Source: Onishia taeanensis
GTDB lineage: Bacteria > Pseudomonadota > Gammaproteobacteria > Pseudomonadales > Halomonadaceae
Assembly: GCF_003268885.1 (NCBI RefSeq)
Contig: NZ_QLSX01000002.1
Coordinates: 274,280-338,279 of the forward strand
Direction of reading: 5' to 3'
Length of the DNA stretch: 64,000 bases
Shown piece by piece: positions 24,369-34,492 of the stretch. Each line of letters begins with the position of its first letter. Within the stretch, counting starts at the first letter, position 1. The position numbers and the translations under genes are program-made. The notes below the pieces were generated by a model, which had not been told where the DNA came from, did not search any database, and saw only the letters and a program-made list of their open reading frames with translations.

Positions 24369-25526
24369 ATGATGTCAGAACCCGCTTTTCACGTCCAAGA
24401 ATCCCCCGCCAAGGTCTTCGCCACGGACGCCGCCGGCACCCGCACCGAGCTGCCGGCCCTGTGGCTTCGCGAACGCTGCCAGGAACCGGAGAGCCTGGAC
24501 GTCGCCACCCAGCAGCGCCTGTTCAACCCGCACCACCTGGATGAGGACCTGACGCTGGTAGAAGCCGAGCTTATGGACGACCAGGAGGTACGCCTGAGCT
24601 TCAGCGACGGCCACAGCGGGCGCTATGATCTGCGGCATTTCGCCGATGACTTCGATGATGACGACGGCCTGCCTGCCCCGCGGCTCTGGGACAGCAGCAT
24701 CGACTTCGCAAGCATCACCCGCGACTGGGAGAAGATCGACGATCACGGCTACTTCCGCGAGGCCCTCGAGACCTACCTGCGCCATGGGGTGATCATTCTC
24801 AAGAATGTGCCGACCGACGGCGGCCACCTGGTCGATGTCGGCGAAACCTTTGGCCACGTGCGTTCCACCAACTTCGGCAAGTACTTCGAGGTCTGCTCGC
24901 GCCCCGAGTCCAACGATCTGGCCTATCGCAGCGTGCCCCTGGCGCCGCACACCGACAACCCCTATCGCGAGCCGGTCCCCGGCATCCAGCTACTTCACTG
25001 CCTGACCAACGAGACGACCGGTGGCCTGTCGACGCTGGTCGACAGCCTGGCCGTCGCCGAGCAGTTGCGCGCCGAGGACCCGGAAGGCTACCGGCTGCTG
25101 TCCACTATCCCGGTGCGCTTTCGCTTCATCGACGATGGCGTCGAGCTGATCGAGCGCCGGCCGATGATTCACCTCGATGCCATGGGCAAGATGGACGGCG
25201 TGCACTACAGCCCGCGTCTGGACTACCTGCCGCTGATGGACGAGGAGAGCACCAAGGCCTTTCATCGTGCCCGGCGCCGCCTCGGCGAGCTGTTCGCCCA
25301 CGCGGACTATGAGATCCAGTTTGCGCTGGGCGATGGCGAGCTGATGATGTTCGACAACAACCGGGTGCTGCACGGCCGCACCGCCTACGATCAGAACGAA
25401 GGCTTTCGCCACCTGCAGGGCTGCTACATCGACCGGGACGGCCCCACCGGCCATTTCCGGGCGATCGTCAAGCAGGAGCGCGCCTTTCAAGCCACCGTTT
25501 CAACCGAGAGCGCGACTGCCGCATGA
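24369..25526 (+). CDS. tmpA: Fe(II)/2-oxoglutarate dioxygenase, probable TmpA (gamma-butyrobetaine hydroxylase-like)
   Basis: 385 residues. N-terminal DUF971-like domain (about 10-95) and C-terminal TauD domain with the iron triad H194, D196 and H335 (HTD and the late LHGR motif). This domain pair defines gamma-butyrobetaine/trimethyllysine hydroxylases. TmpA, which hydroxylates 2-(trimethylammonio)ethylphosphonate, belongs to the same group and is commonly misannotated as gamma-butyrobetaine hydroxylase. The neighbour decides the call: the next gene overlaps by 4 nt and encodes an HD-type oxygenase like TmpB. If so, the pair converts the phosphonate to glycine betaine and phosphate. A carnitine-pathway hydroxylase is the alternative; nothing else carnitine-related is nearby. 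Confidence 0.72.
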   Translation: MMSEPAFHVQESPAKVFATDAAGTRTELPALWLRERCQEPESLDVATQQRLFNPHHLDEDLTLVEAELMDDQEVRLSFSDGHSGRYDLRHFADDFDDDDGLPAPRLWDSSIDFASITRDWEKIDDHGYFREALETYLRHGVIILKNVPTDGGHLVDVGETFGHVRSTNFGKYFEVCSRPESNDLAYRSVPLAPHTDNPYREPVPGIQLLHCLTNETTGGLSTLVDSLAVAEQLRAEDPEGYRLLSTIPVRFRFIDDGVELIERRPMIHLDAMGKMDGVHYSPRLDYLPLMDEESTKAFHRARRRLGELFAHADYEIQFALGDGELMMFDNNRVLHGRTAYDQNEGFRHLQGCYIDRDGPTGHFRAIVKQERAFQATVSTESATAA

Positions 25527-26110
25527 ATACCGTAACGTTCACCCAGATGAAGGATGGCACCAAGGACGAGTACATGATGCTCGGCGAGCTCGAGGAGCGC
25601 TTCGTCGAGGGCCTGCCGGAGCGCATTCTCGAAGCGCTTCGGGCGCTGGAGAATACCCTCTCCGGCTACCGGGTCTCGCGGCTCGATCATGTGCTGCAGT
25701 CCGCCACCCGGGCCGAGGAAGACGGCGAAGACGAGGAAATGATCGTGGCGGCGCTGATCCACGACATCGGTGACGACCTGGCGCCCCACAATCATTCGCA
25801 GTATGCCGCGTCCATCATCCGCCCCTATGTGCGGGCCGAGGTTACCTGGATCATCGAGCACCACGGGCTGTTCCAGAACTACTACTACATTCACCACTTC
25901 GGCGGTGATCCGCTGGAGCGCGACCGCTACCAGGGCCATCCCTGGTATCAGCGCTGCGTCGACTTCTGCGAGCGCTGGGACCAGGCCTCCTTCGACCCGG
26001 GCTACCCCACCCGGTCGCTCGAGCACTTCGCGCCCATGGTCCGGCGTATCTTCAGCCGCCCGGCTTTCGATCCGGCCTATGTCGGCGACGAAAGCGCCCG
26101 CCACCTGTGA
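25523..26110 (+). CDS. tmpB: HD-domain mixed-valent di-iron oxygenase, probable TmpB (PhnZ-like)
   Basis: 195 residues. HD fold with metal ligands H56, H80-D81, further histidines in 89-114 and D153, as in the PhnZ/MIOX-type di-iron oxygenases that cleave C-P bonds of alpha-hydroxyphosphonates. The N-terminal DEYMMLGELEE segment contains a Tyr and Glu spaced like the active-site loop of PhnZ. TmpB cleaves (R)-1-hydroxy-2-(trimethylammonio)ethylphosphonate into glycine betaine and phosphate. The start codon overlaps the end of tmpA by 4 nt, so the two are coupled. A generic HD hydrolase is the fallback call. Confidence 0.72.
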   Translation: MNTVTFTQMKDGTKDEYMMLGELEERFVEGLPERILEALRALENTLSGYRVSRLDHVLQSATRAEEDGEDEEMIVAALIHDIGDDLAPHNHSQYAASIIRPYVRAEVTWIIEHHGLFQNYYYIHHFGGDPLERDRYQGHPWYQRCVDFCERWDQASFDPGYPTRSLEHFAPMVRRIFSRPAFDPAYVGDESARHL

Positions 26111-26159
26111 GGCGCTGATAGCGCGTCCTGGCGCTTGATACCGGCAGGTCATAAAAACG

Positions 26160-26189
26160 ACGCGGCCCCTGTTTGTGCAGGGGCCGCGT
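26160..26189. terminator. Bidirectional terminator between tmpB and emrB
   Basis: 12-bp perfect stem (26160-26171 with 26178-26189), 49 bp after the tmpB stop and 33 bp beyond the emrB stop. Short T-run on the plus side and an A-run (26153-26157) on the other, so it can serve both convergent transcripts. Confidence 0.75.
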
Positions 26190-26222
26190 TTGCATGCGAG
26201 GCTCATCTGACGCGTCGGCGAG

Positions 26223-27788
26223 TCAGGCCGATAGCCGCCGCAGCAGAAACACCAGCGGCACGCTCAACAGATAGATCAGCCCCATCCAGGTGAAGATGTC
26301 GTTGAAGGCCAGCACCTGCGCCTGCTGCGAGACCCGCTGCACCAGCATGCCAACGGCGGCGTGGTAGGCATCGGGCACCGAGCCTGCGAGCATTGCCTCG
26401 TACTTGGCGATTTCCGCCACCACCACCTCACGGCCGGTATCGATGGCCGGGGCCAGCTGGCTCCAGTGAAAGTCCTCGCGGATGTCACGCACCGTATCGA
26501 GCAGCGCCAGCCCCATGGCGCCACCCAGGTTGCGCATCACGTTGAAGAGCCCGCTGGCGTTACCCACTTCGCTGGGCGGCAGGGTGCCCAGCGCGATGCG
26601 CGAGGCCGGGATGATGCACATGATCAGCCCCATGCCGCGCACGATCTGCGGCACGCAGAACTGCCAGAACCCCGACTCCACGGTGAGATTGGCGTTCATC
26701 ATGGTGCCCACGCCGACCAGCAGTAGCCCAAAGAACAGCAGCACCCGAAGGTCGAGACGATTGGAGGCCTGGCCCACTATCGGCGCGCACAGGAACATCG
26801 TCAGCCCGGTGACGAACATCACCTGGCCGATCTGCAGGCTCGAATAGCCGCGCACATAGCCGAAGAACAGCGGCATGATGTAGACCAGCCCGTAGAGCGC
26901 AATGCCGATGATGAAGCCCATCCCGGCGCCGATCGCGAAGTTGCGATTGGCGAAGGCGCGCAGGTCGACGATCGGATGGTCGCTTCGCAGGGTGCGAGTG
27001 AAGAACCACACCCCGGCCGCCAGACAGGTCAGGCTAAAGAGGATAATGCGGTCGCTGTCGAACCAGTCATCGCCCGGACCCTCTTCGAGCACGAACTCCA
27101 GCGAGCCCAGAAACACCGCAATCAGCACCAGGCCGATCAGGTCGAGATGGCGCGCCACCGCATGGTTGGGCTTGTCGATATCGAGATAGGTCCAGGCGGC
27201 CCAGCACACCAGCACGCCGGGGATCACGTTGGCCAGGAACAGCCAGTGCCAGCTCATCGCCTCGGTGATATAGCCGCCTACCGTGGGGCCGATAGAGGGC
27301 GCCATGGTCACCACCATGCCGATCACCGCCTGCACGCTGCCCATCACCCGCCGGGGAAAGATCGAGAAACTCACCGCCTGGGTGATCGGGATCATCGCCC
27401 CGCCCATGAAGCCCTGGATGGCGCGCAGCACGATGAGCTGTTCGATCGAGGTGGCCAGCGCACAGCCAAAGCTTGCCAGGGTGAAACCGGCACAGGACAG
27501 GGTGAAGGCTACCCGGGTCGAGAGGATGCGCATCAGCATGCCCGACAGCGGAATCATCACGATTTCAGCGATCAGGTAGGAGGTCTGTACCCAGGAGATC
27601 TCATCTTCGCTGGCCGAGAGCCCCGACTGGATCTCGTTGAGCGAGCTGGCGACGATCTGGATGTCCAGGATCGCCATGAACATGCCGAACACCGCGGCGA
27701 TGAAGCCAACGCGCTGCCGCCAGGGCGGCATGTCGCTGACCGGCGCCGCCAAGGCTGAGACGGCCGGACTGGCGGACCGCTCGCTCAC
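26223..27788 (-). CDS. emrB: EmrB-type MFS multidrug efflux transporter (DHA2)
   Basis: Proton-driven exporter of 521 residues with 14 predicted membrane helices (DHA2 family). Motif D1 appears as MAILDIQIVASSLNEI near helix 1; motif C region GPTVGGYI follows helix 5. Paired with an EmrA-type adaptor whose stop overlaps the emrB start by 4 nt. With EmrA and an outer-membrane channel (none in the window) it forms a tripartite pump. Substrate unknown. Likely repressed by the divergent TetR regulator. Confidence 0.92.
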   Translation of the reverse strand: MSERSASPAVSALAAPVSDMPPWRQRVGFIAAVFGMFMAILDIQIVASSLNEIQSGLSASEDEISWVQTSYLIAEIVMIPLSGMLMRILSTRVAFTLSCAGFTLASFGCALATSIEQLIVLRAIQGFMGGAMIPITQAVSFSIFPRRVMGSVQAVIGMVVTMAPSIGPTVGGYITEAMSWHWLFLANVIPGVLVCWAAWTYLDIDKPNHAVARHLDLIGLVLIAVFLGSLEFVLEEGPGDDWFDSDRIILFSLTCLAAGVWFFTRTLRSDHPIVDLRAFANRNFAIGAGMGFIIGIALYGLVYIMPLFFGYVRGYSSLQIGQVMFVTGLTMFLCAPIVGQASNRLDLRVLLFFGLLLVGVGTMMNANLTVESGFWQFCVPQIVRGMGLIMCIIPASRIALGTLPPSEVGNASGLFNVMRNLGGAMGLALLDTVRDIREDFHWSQLAPAIDTGREVVVAEIAKYEAMLAGSVPDAYHAAVGMLVQRVSQQAQVLAFNDIFTWMGLIYLLSVPLVFLLRRLSA

Positions 27789-29023
27789 GAGTCGGCCTGA
27801 TCGTCGGAGAGAGAGTCTGCTGCCTGGGCCACGCCTTTAGCGGGACCTCCAGCGTCAGGGGAGCCTTTGTCGGGGGTCAGGTCACGGGTGTCCACTTCAG
27901 GCACCGCGGACAGCCCGGCGCGCAGCTGGCCAAGCGACTCAACGGGACCGGTAATACGGATCTTGACCGGCACCCGCTGCACGATCTTGTTGAAATTGCC
28001 GGTGGCGTTGTCCTGGGGCAGCAGGCTGAACTCGGTGCCGGTGGCCGGTGACAGGCTGTCGACCACGCCATCAAAGGTAGTGTCCGGGTAGGCATCCAGA
28101 TGCACCTCGACCGGCTGGCCGATGCGTATCCGCTCGAGCTGGGTTTCCTTGAAGTTGGCCGCCACATAGGCCGACTCGATGGGCACCAGCTGCAAAAGCG
28201 TCAGCGACGGCTGGGCCAGGGTGCCGGCCTCGACCCGCAGGTTGCCGACGACGCCGTCGCGAGGTGCGACGATGCGGGTCTTGTCGAGCTGATGGCGGGC
28301 ATAGTCGAGATCGGCGTTGGCGGCGTCGAGGTTGGCCTCGGCGCGGGTCACGTCGCTTTCGGCTACCGCCAGCTGACGCTGAGCAGAGACCACCGCCGCG
28401 CGGCTCTTGGCCAGGTTGGCCTCGGCGACCCGCAGCGCCGCCTGGTCGTCTTCACGCTGTTGGCGTGAGCCGTAGTTGTTGGCGGCAAGCGATGAGGAGC
28501 GCTCGAGGTGCTGGCGGGCCTGATCGACATCCGCTTGAGAGGCCTCTATCTGTGCATTGGCCTGATCAATGGCCGCCTGCTGCAAGTCGACCTGGCGGCG
28601 GGACTGGGCGATAGAGGCCGCCGCCACCGCCTGCTGCGCCTCGGCCTGGGTGACCTGATCGCGATAGGTCTCGGCGTCCAGGCGCACCAGCAAGTCGCCC
28701 TGCTTGACCGTCTGGTTGTCATCCACCGCCACCTCGGCGACCCGCGCCGACAGCTCGGCCCGCACGGCCACGCTGTCGGTGCGCACATAGGCATTGTCGG
28801 TCTCTTCCATGAAACGCCCGGTCTGCCACCAGCCCACGCCCCACCAGCCAAGTGCCGCCAGGGCGATGAGCACCGCCAGCGCGACCAGCATCTTGCCGCT
28901 CGATTTACCGCCGGACCGGGTATCTGGACGCGCGACCGAAGCCTCGCGCTGGTCCGCGACCGACGCCTCGCGCTGGTGCTCGTCCGGGGTTTCGCCCTGC
29001 TTGCCATCCGATGTCATGGCCAC
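27785..29023 (-). CDS. emrA: EmrA-type periplasmic adaptor (HlyD family)
   Basis: 412 residues from ATG 29023 (ATG 29017 also possible). Cytoplasmic N-terminus of about 45 residues with a duplicated eight-residue unit (QREASVA-containing, encoded by two 24-bp DNA repeats at 28932-28979). It is followed by one membrane helix, a biotinyl-lipoyl half, and a long alpha-hairpin (about 125-250, rich in Ala, Gln and Asp). The second lipoyl half includes TRIVAPRDGVVGNL. This is the standard adaptor layout of EmrA. Co-transcribed with emrB. Confidence 0.92.
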   Translation of the reverse strand: MAMTSDGKQGETPDEHQREASVADQREASVARPDTRSGGKSSGKMLVALAVLIALAALGWWGVGWWQTGRFMEETDNAYVRTDSVAVRAELSARVAEVAVDDNQTVKQGDLLVRLDAETYRDQVTQAEAQQAVAAASIAQSRRQVDLQQAAIDQANAQIEASQADVDQARQHLERSSSLAANNYGSRQQREDDQAALRVAEANLAKSRAAVVSAQRQLAVAESDVTRAEANLDAANADLDYARHQLDKTRIVAPRDGVVGNLRVEAGTLAQPSLTLLQLVPIESAYVAANFKETQLERIRIGQPVEVHLDAYPDTTFDGVVDSLSPATGTEFSLLPQDNATGNFNKIVQRVPVKIRITGPVESLGQLRAGLSAVPEVDTRDLTPDKGSPDAGGPAKGVAQAADSLSDDQADS

Positions 29024-29087
29024 TCCTCAATGCATGTCGCCCCGACGGACGTCTCTGGAAAGTCGCCTCCTCGGGAGGGGAGCCCTA

Positions 29088-29109
29088 TAGTGTAATGAAT
29101 GCTACACTA
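29088..29109. promoter_or_regulatory. Probable TetR operator in the emrA promoter region
   Basis: Inverted repeat TAGTGTA (29088-29094) and TACACTA (29103-29109), 8-bp spacer, 65 bp upstream of emrA and 107 bp before the divergent TetR gene. Size and symmetry fit a TetR dimer. Confidence 0.6.
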
Positions 29110-29215
29110 CATGACCACCATGGAAGAGCCCGCGAAATGGGCGCGTTCCGCAAGGACCGACCTCACCATGGTGGCCAATCCAGGTGCCACCGAAACGCCC
29201 GCGACAGGAATGTGA

Positions 29216-29884
29216 ATGTCCCGTTCAGCCTCTCCCGATCCCCACGATATCGCTGACAAGACCGACGCCTCTCTCACCCCGCGCGGGGTAGCGAGACGCG
29301 AACGGCTGCTGGATGCCGCCCGGGATGTCTTTCTCGAGCAGGGCTATGCCGGCGCCAGCGTCAACAAGGTGGTGGCCCGCGCCGGCGGCTCACTGGCAAC
29401 GCTGTACAAGCAGTTCGGCAACAAGGAAGGACTGTTCACGGCGGCCATGGAGCGCCATATCGCCACCGCCTGGGCGGTATTGGAAGAAGGGCGACGGGAT
29501 CGCCAGGCTCCCGAACAAGTGCTGTATGAGCTTGGCCGCCGCATGCTGGCGCTGGTGTTCGATCCGGGCGTGATCCGCCTGGTACGCGGCCTGGCCTTCG
29601 AGGCCGAGCGGGCGCCCGAGCTTGGCGAGCTGTTCCTCACCCGCGGCCCCGACCAGACCCGTCAGGCACTTGCCACCTATCTCGGAGACCAGGTCGACAG
29701 CGGCCGCCTCGATCTGGATGACCCGCGCGAAGCGGCCGGCATGTTCATGGGCATGCTGCTCGGTGAATGGCACATCGACGCCCTGCTCGGCCGCGACCTG
29801 CGCCTCGATGAGGCACAGCGCGACGCCCGGGCCATGCGCTGTGTGGCGATCTTTCTCTCGGGGGTCACCCGTCCGTCGGCCTAG
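29216..29884 (+). CDS. TetR family repressor divergent from emrAB
   Basis: 222 residues. HTH at about 30-70 with the recognition segment GSLATLYKQFGNKEGLF; the C-terminal part is a helical ligand domain similar to the TetR_C_7 (AefR-like) group. Divergent from emrAB with a palindromic operator between them, so it most likely represses the pump and is released by a pump substrate. The ATG at 29216 follows GGAATGTGA; start moderately sure. A long inverted repeat follows 84 bp after the stop. Confidence 0.88.
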   Translation: MSRSASPDPHDIADKTDASLTPRGVARRERLLDAARDVFLEQGYAGASVNKVVARAGGSLATLYKQFGNKEGLFTAAMERHIATAWAVLEEGRRDRQAPEQVLYELGRRMLALVFDPGVIRLVRGLAFEAERAPELGELFLTRGPDQTRQALATYLGDQVDSGRLDLDDPREAAGMFMGMLLGEWHIDALLGRDLRLDEAQRDARAMRCVAIFLSGVTRPSA

Positions 29885-29967
29885 GGCTTTCTCCCGGTCC
29901 TTATCCAGGACTCAGCCGGAGGCTGCCAAGGCCTGCAGCGCCTGATGATCGAGGCAGCGATAGCGGA

Positions 29968-30002
29968 ACGACAACGGCCCCGCCTGGCGGGGCCGTTGTC
30001 GT
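29968..30002. terminator. Strong hairpin after the TetR gene
   Basis: Near-continuous 15-17 bp stem (29968-29984 with 29986-30002; effective loop CCTGG). No T-run. It lies between the convergent TetR and yheU genes. Confidence 0.6.
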
Positions 30003-30089
30003 GTGCAGGGTCTCAGTGCGCTCGAGAAGCCTCTTTTAAAGCCCTCTTGATCGCCCTTTGTGATCGACCCTTTTGATCAAAAGAGTTGA

Positions 30090-32452
<2,363 letters not shown>

Positions 32453-32527
32453 TCACGTCAGGGAAGCAAACGGGCATTGTAGCGGATTGGCGGCGGGTCC
32501 CAAACGACGCGGCGGATCCCAAACGAC

Positions 32528-32553
32528 ACATGGGCTCCCGAAGGAGCCCATGT
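32528..32553 (-). terminator. Hairpin between zipA and ligA
   Basis: Perfect 11-bp stem (32528-32538 with 32543-32553), CGAA loop, 31 bp after the zipA stop. No T-run; may attenuate rather than end transcription. Confidence 0.45.
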
Positions 32554-32583
32554 TGAGGGTCGTGACGGCAGAAGCTGCCGATA

Positions 32584-34236
32584 TCAGTTGGCCTGAGTGC
32601 GATGCAGCCGGTGGCGGCGATCGAACTCCTGGACCCGCTCGCGGGCGAAACCCACGGTCTGGGCGGTCATCACGCTCTGGTTCTCGTCCTTCAGCTCGCC
32701 GCCCAGATGGCGCACCACCACCATGGCGGTCTCGACCATGGCCTCGAAGGCCGCGGAGCTGTCTTGCGCCCCGGGCAACGGCATCAGCAGACTGATGCCC
32801 GGCGTGGTGAAGTCGCCGCCGTCGGCGAGCGGGAAGGTCCCCGGCTTGATCACGTTGACCATCGAGAACTGCAGCTCGCTATGCGGGTCCTGGGTCTCGA
32901 AGCGATGGAAGATCTGCATGTCGCGGCAGTAGCGCAGACCGCAGGCCAGCATCAGATCCAGCAGTGCAGTGCCGGAGAAACCGTCCTCGTCGCGGGACAT
33001 CACGCTGATGACGATGATTTCCTCGGCGTTGCCGAGGGTCTCGCGGGCATGCTCAACCTTGACGCCATTGCGCAGCGCACGCTGGATCGTAGGATGCGGT
33101 GGCTCGACGCCGTCGGTTAGCTCGGCCGCCTCGTCAGCATATTGAGAGGGGTCAAACGCGGCATAGCGCTCATCACCTCTTTCCTGTCTCTCGCTTTGGC
33201 GCATCTCATCCCGGCGTGCACTATCGCTTGCCTGCGCACTTACCTGCGCGCTTTTCTGCGCAGACAACCGTGATGAAAACAGCGGGTCGTCGCCGTCGCG
33301 CTCTGCGGCGGCTTCGGCCGCGCGGCGAGCCTCACTTTCACGTTCGGCCTGTTCCTGCTGTCGACGGCTGGTTTCGCGTGCCTGACGCTCGGCCTTCTGA
33401 CGCTCGCGCTCCAGCTTGTCCTTCTTACGCTTTTCCTTGCGGCTGGCCATCTTCTGCTGGATCGAGGAACCGAAGCGATGCATGGAATCACCTACCCTCG
33501 CCGAGCGATCGCGCAGCGAATCGGACATGCCGTCGAAATCGACGAGCTGATAGCGCTCCTCATCATGGAAGCCTTCATGATCCGCGGGATCGGCGGCAAG
33601 ACCGGACAGCACATCGTCCTGATGCTCCGTCGCGAATTCCTCCCGGGCATCGAGATCCATCCGTGCATCGGCGCCGACATTGGTCTCGCCTGGCTCGTCT
33701 ATTACAGGCTGCTTGCCCTTCGGCTGAGTGTCAGCACGGGACATCTGACGGGTGTCGTCTTGCGGCGGTCCCGTATCCTGATAGCGCGGCTCTTGATGGT
33801 GGGGCTCTTGATGATGAGGCTCGTGATGGCGAGACTCTTGACGACCAGACGCCTGGGTGACCGTGGGTTCGCCGTCGTGCTGGCTCCCCTGACTCTGGCC
33901 ACCCTTACTCTGACTTTCCTGGTCCTGGCGCCAACTGGACAGCACCCGAGACGGGCCCGGGTGCTCCTGGCGCTGCAGCTTGGGTTTCGAACGCGGCTCG
34001 TAGGCGGCGGGCTTGACGACCCGTGCCCCGCCATTGGGCAGCTCGCTGCGCACTTCGGCATCCCGAGCTTCCTGCTCAGGGTCGGTGTCTGACCCCGATG
34101 CTGAATCGATCGATGAGGCATCGACCTGATCCAGTCGGGGGACGCGACGCTGACGCTGGAGGCGACGTACACCATCGATCACGATGATGGTCACCAGCGC
34201 CAACCCCAGAATGATCAGCCACTCTCTAAGTTCCAT
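32584..34236 (-). CDS. zipA: Cell division protein ZipA
   Basis: Anchors FtsZ to the inner membrane. 550 residues, much longer than the 328 of E. coli. N-terminal membrane helix (about 6-21) followed by the RRLQRQRR basic patch. A very long acidic/charged linker (about 35-395) includes a His/Glu/Pro/Gln-rich pentapeptide repeat and a KEKRKKDKLERERQKAE-type helical stretch. The globular FtsZ-binding domain is at about 400-545. The extra length is all in the linker. The repeat is encoded by four 15-bp DNA units at 33790-33849. Confidence 0.93.
   Translation of the reverse strand: MELREWLIILGLALVTIIVIDGVRRLQRQRRVPRLDQVDASSIDSASGSDTDPEQEARDAEVRSELPNGGARVVKPAAYEPRSKPKLQRQEHPGPSRVLSSWRQDQESQSKGGQSQGSQHDGEPTVTQASGRQESRHHEPHHQEPHHQEPRYQDTGPPQDDTRQMSRADTQPKGKQPVIDEPGETNVGADARMDLDAREEFATEHQDDVLSGLAADPADHEGFHDEERYQLVDFDGMSDSLRDRSARVGDSMHRFGSSIQQKMASRKEKRKKDKLERERQKAERQARETSRRQQEQAERESEARRAAEAAAERDGDDPLFSSRLSAQKSAQVSAQASDSARRDEMRQSERQERGDERYAAFDPSQYADEAAELTDGVEPPHPTIQRALRNGVKVEHARETLGNAEEIIVISVMSRDEDGFSGTALLDLMLACGLRYCRDMQIFHRFETQDPHSELQFSMVNVIKPGTFPLADGGDFTTPGISLLMPLPGAQDSSAAFEAMVETAMVVVRHLGGELKDENQSVMTAQTVGFARERVQEFDRRHRLHRTQAN
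33790..33849. repeat. 15-bp tandem repeat within the zipA linker
   Basis: Four 15-bp units (33790, 33805, 33820, 33835) based on CTCTTGATGATGAGG. In the zipA frame each gives a five-residue unit rich in His, Gln, Glu and Pro. Confidence 0.75.
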
Positions 34237-34492
34237 GAGTTGTCTTGCCTGTCTGCTAGGGGCACCATGCCGGAAAGATTAACAGCCATTAGCATAGCGC
34301 GATTACCAAAAAAAGGGCCATGTCTTTTTTGATTGTCAAGCAACATTCGTTGCCTGACAGCATGTCGAATGGCCAGCGTAATCACCCTACGTGTGCGTCA
34401 CCGACATCGTTCATAACTCCCGTCTTGGTACCCGCTTTCGCGATCAGGTGCAAGCGTCGCATTTCACCGACTCGCCCCAGCCTGCGCCGTCT

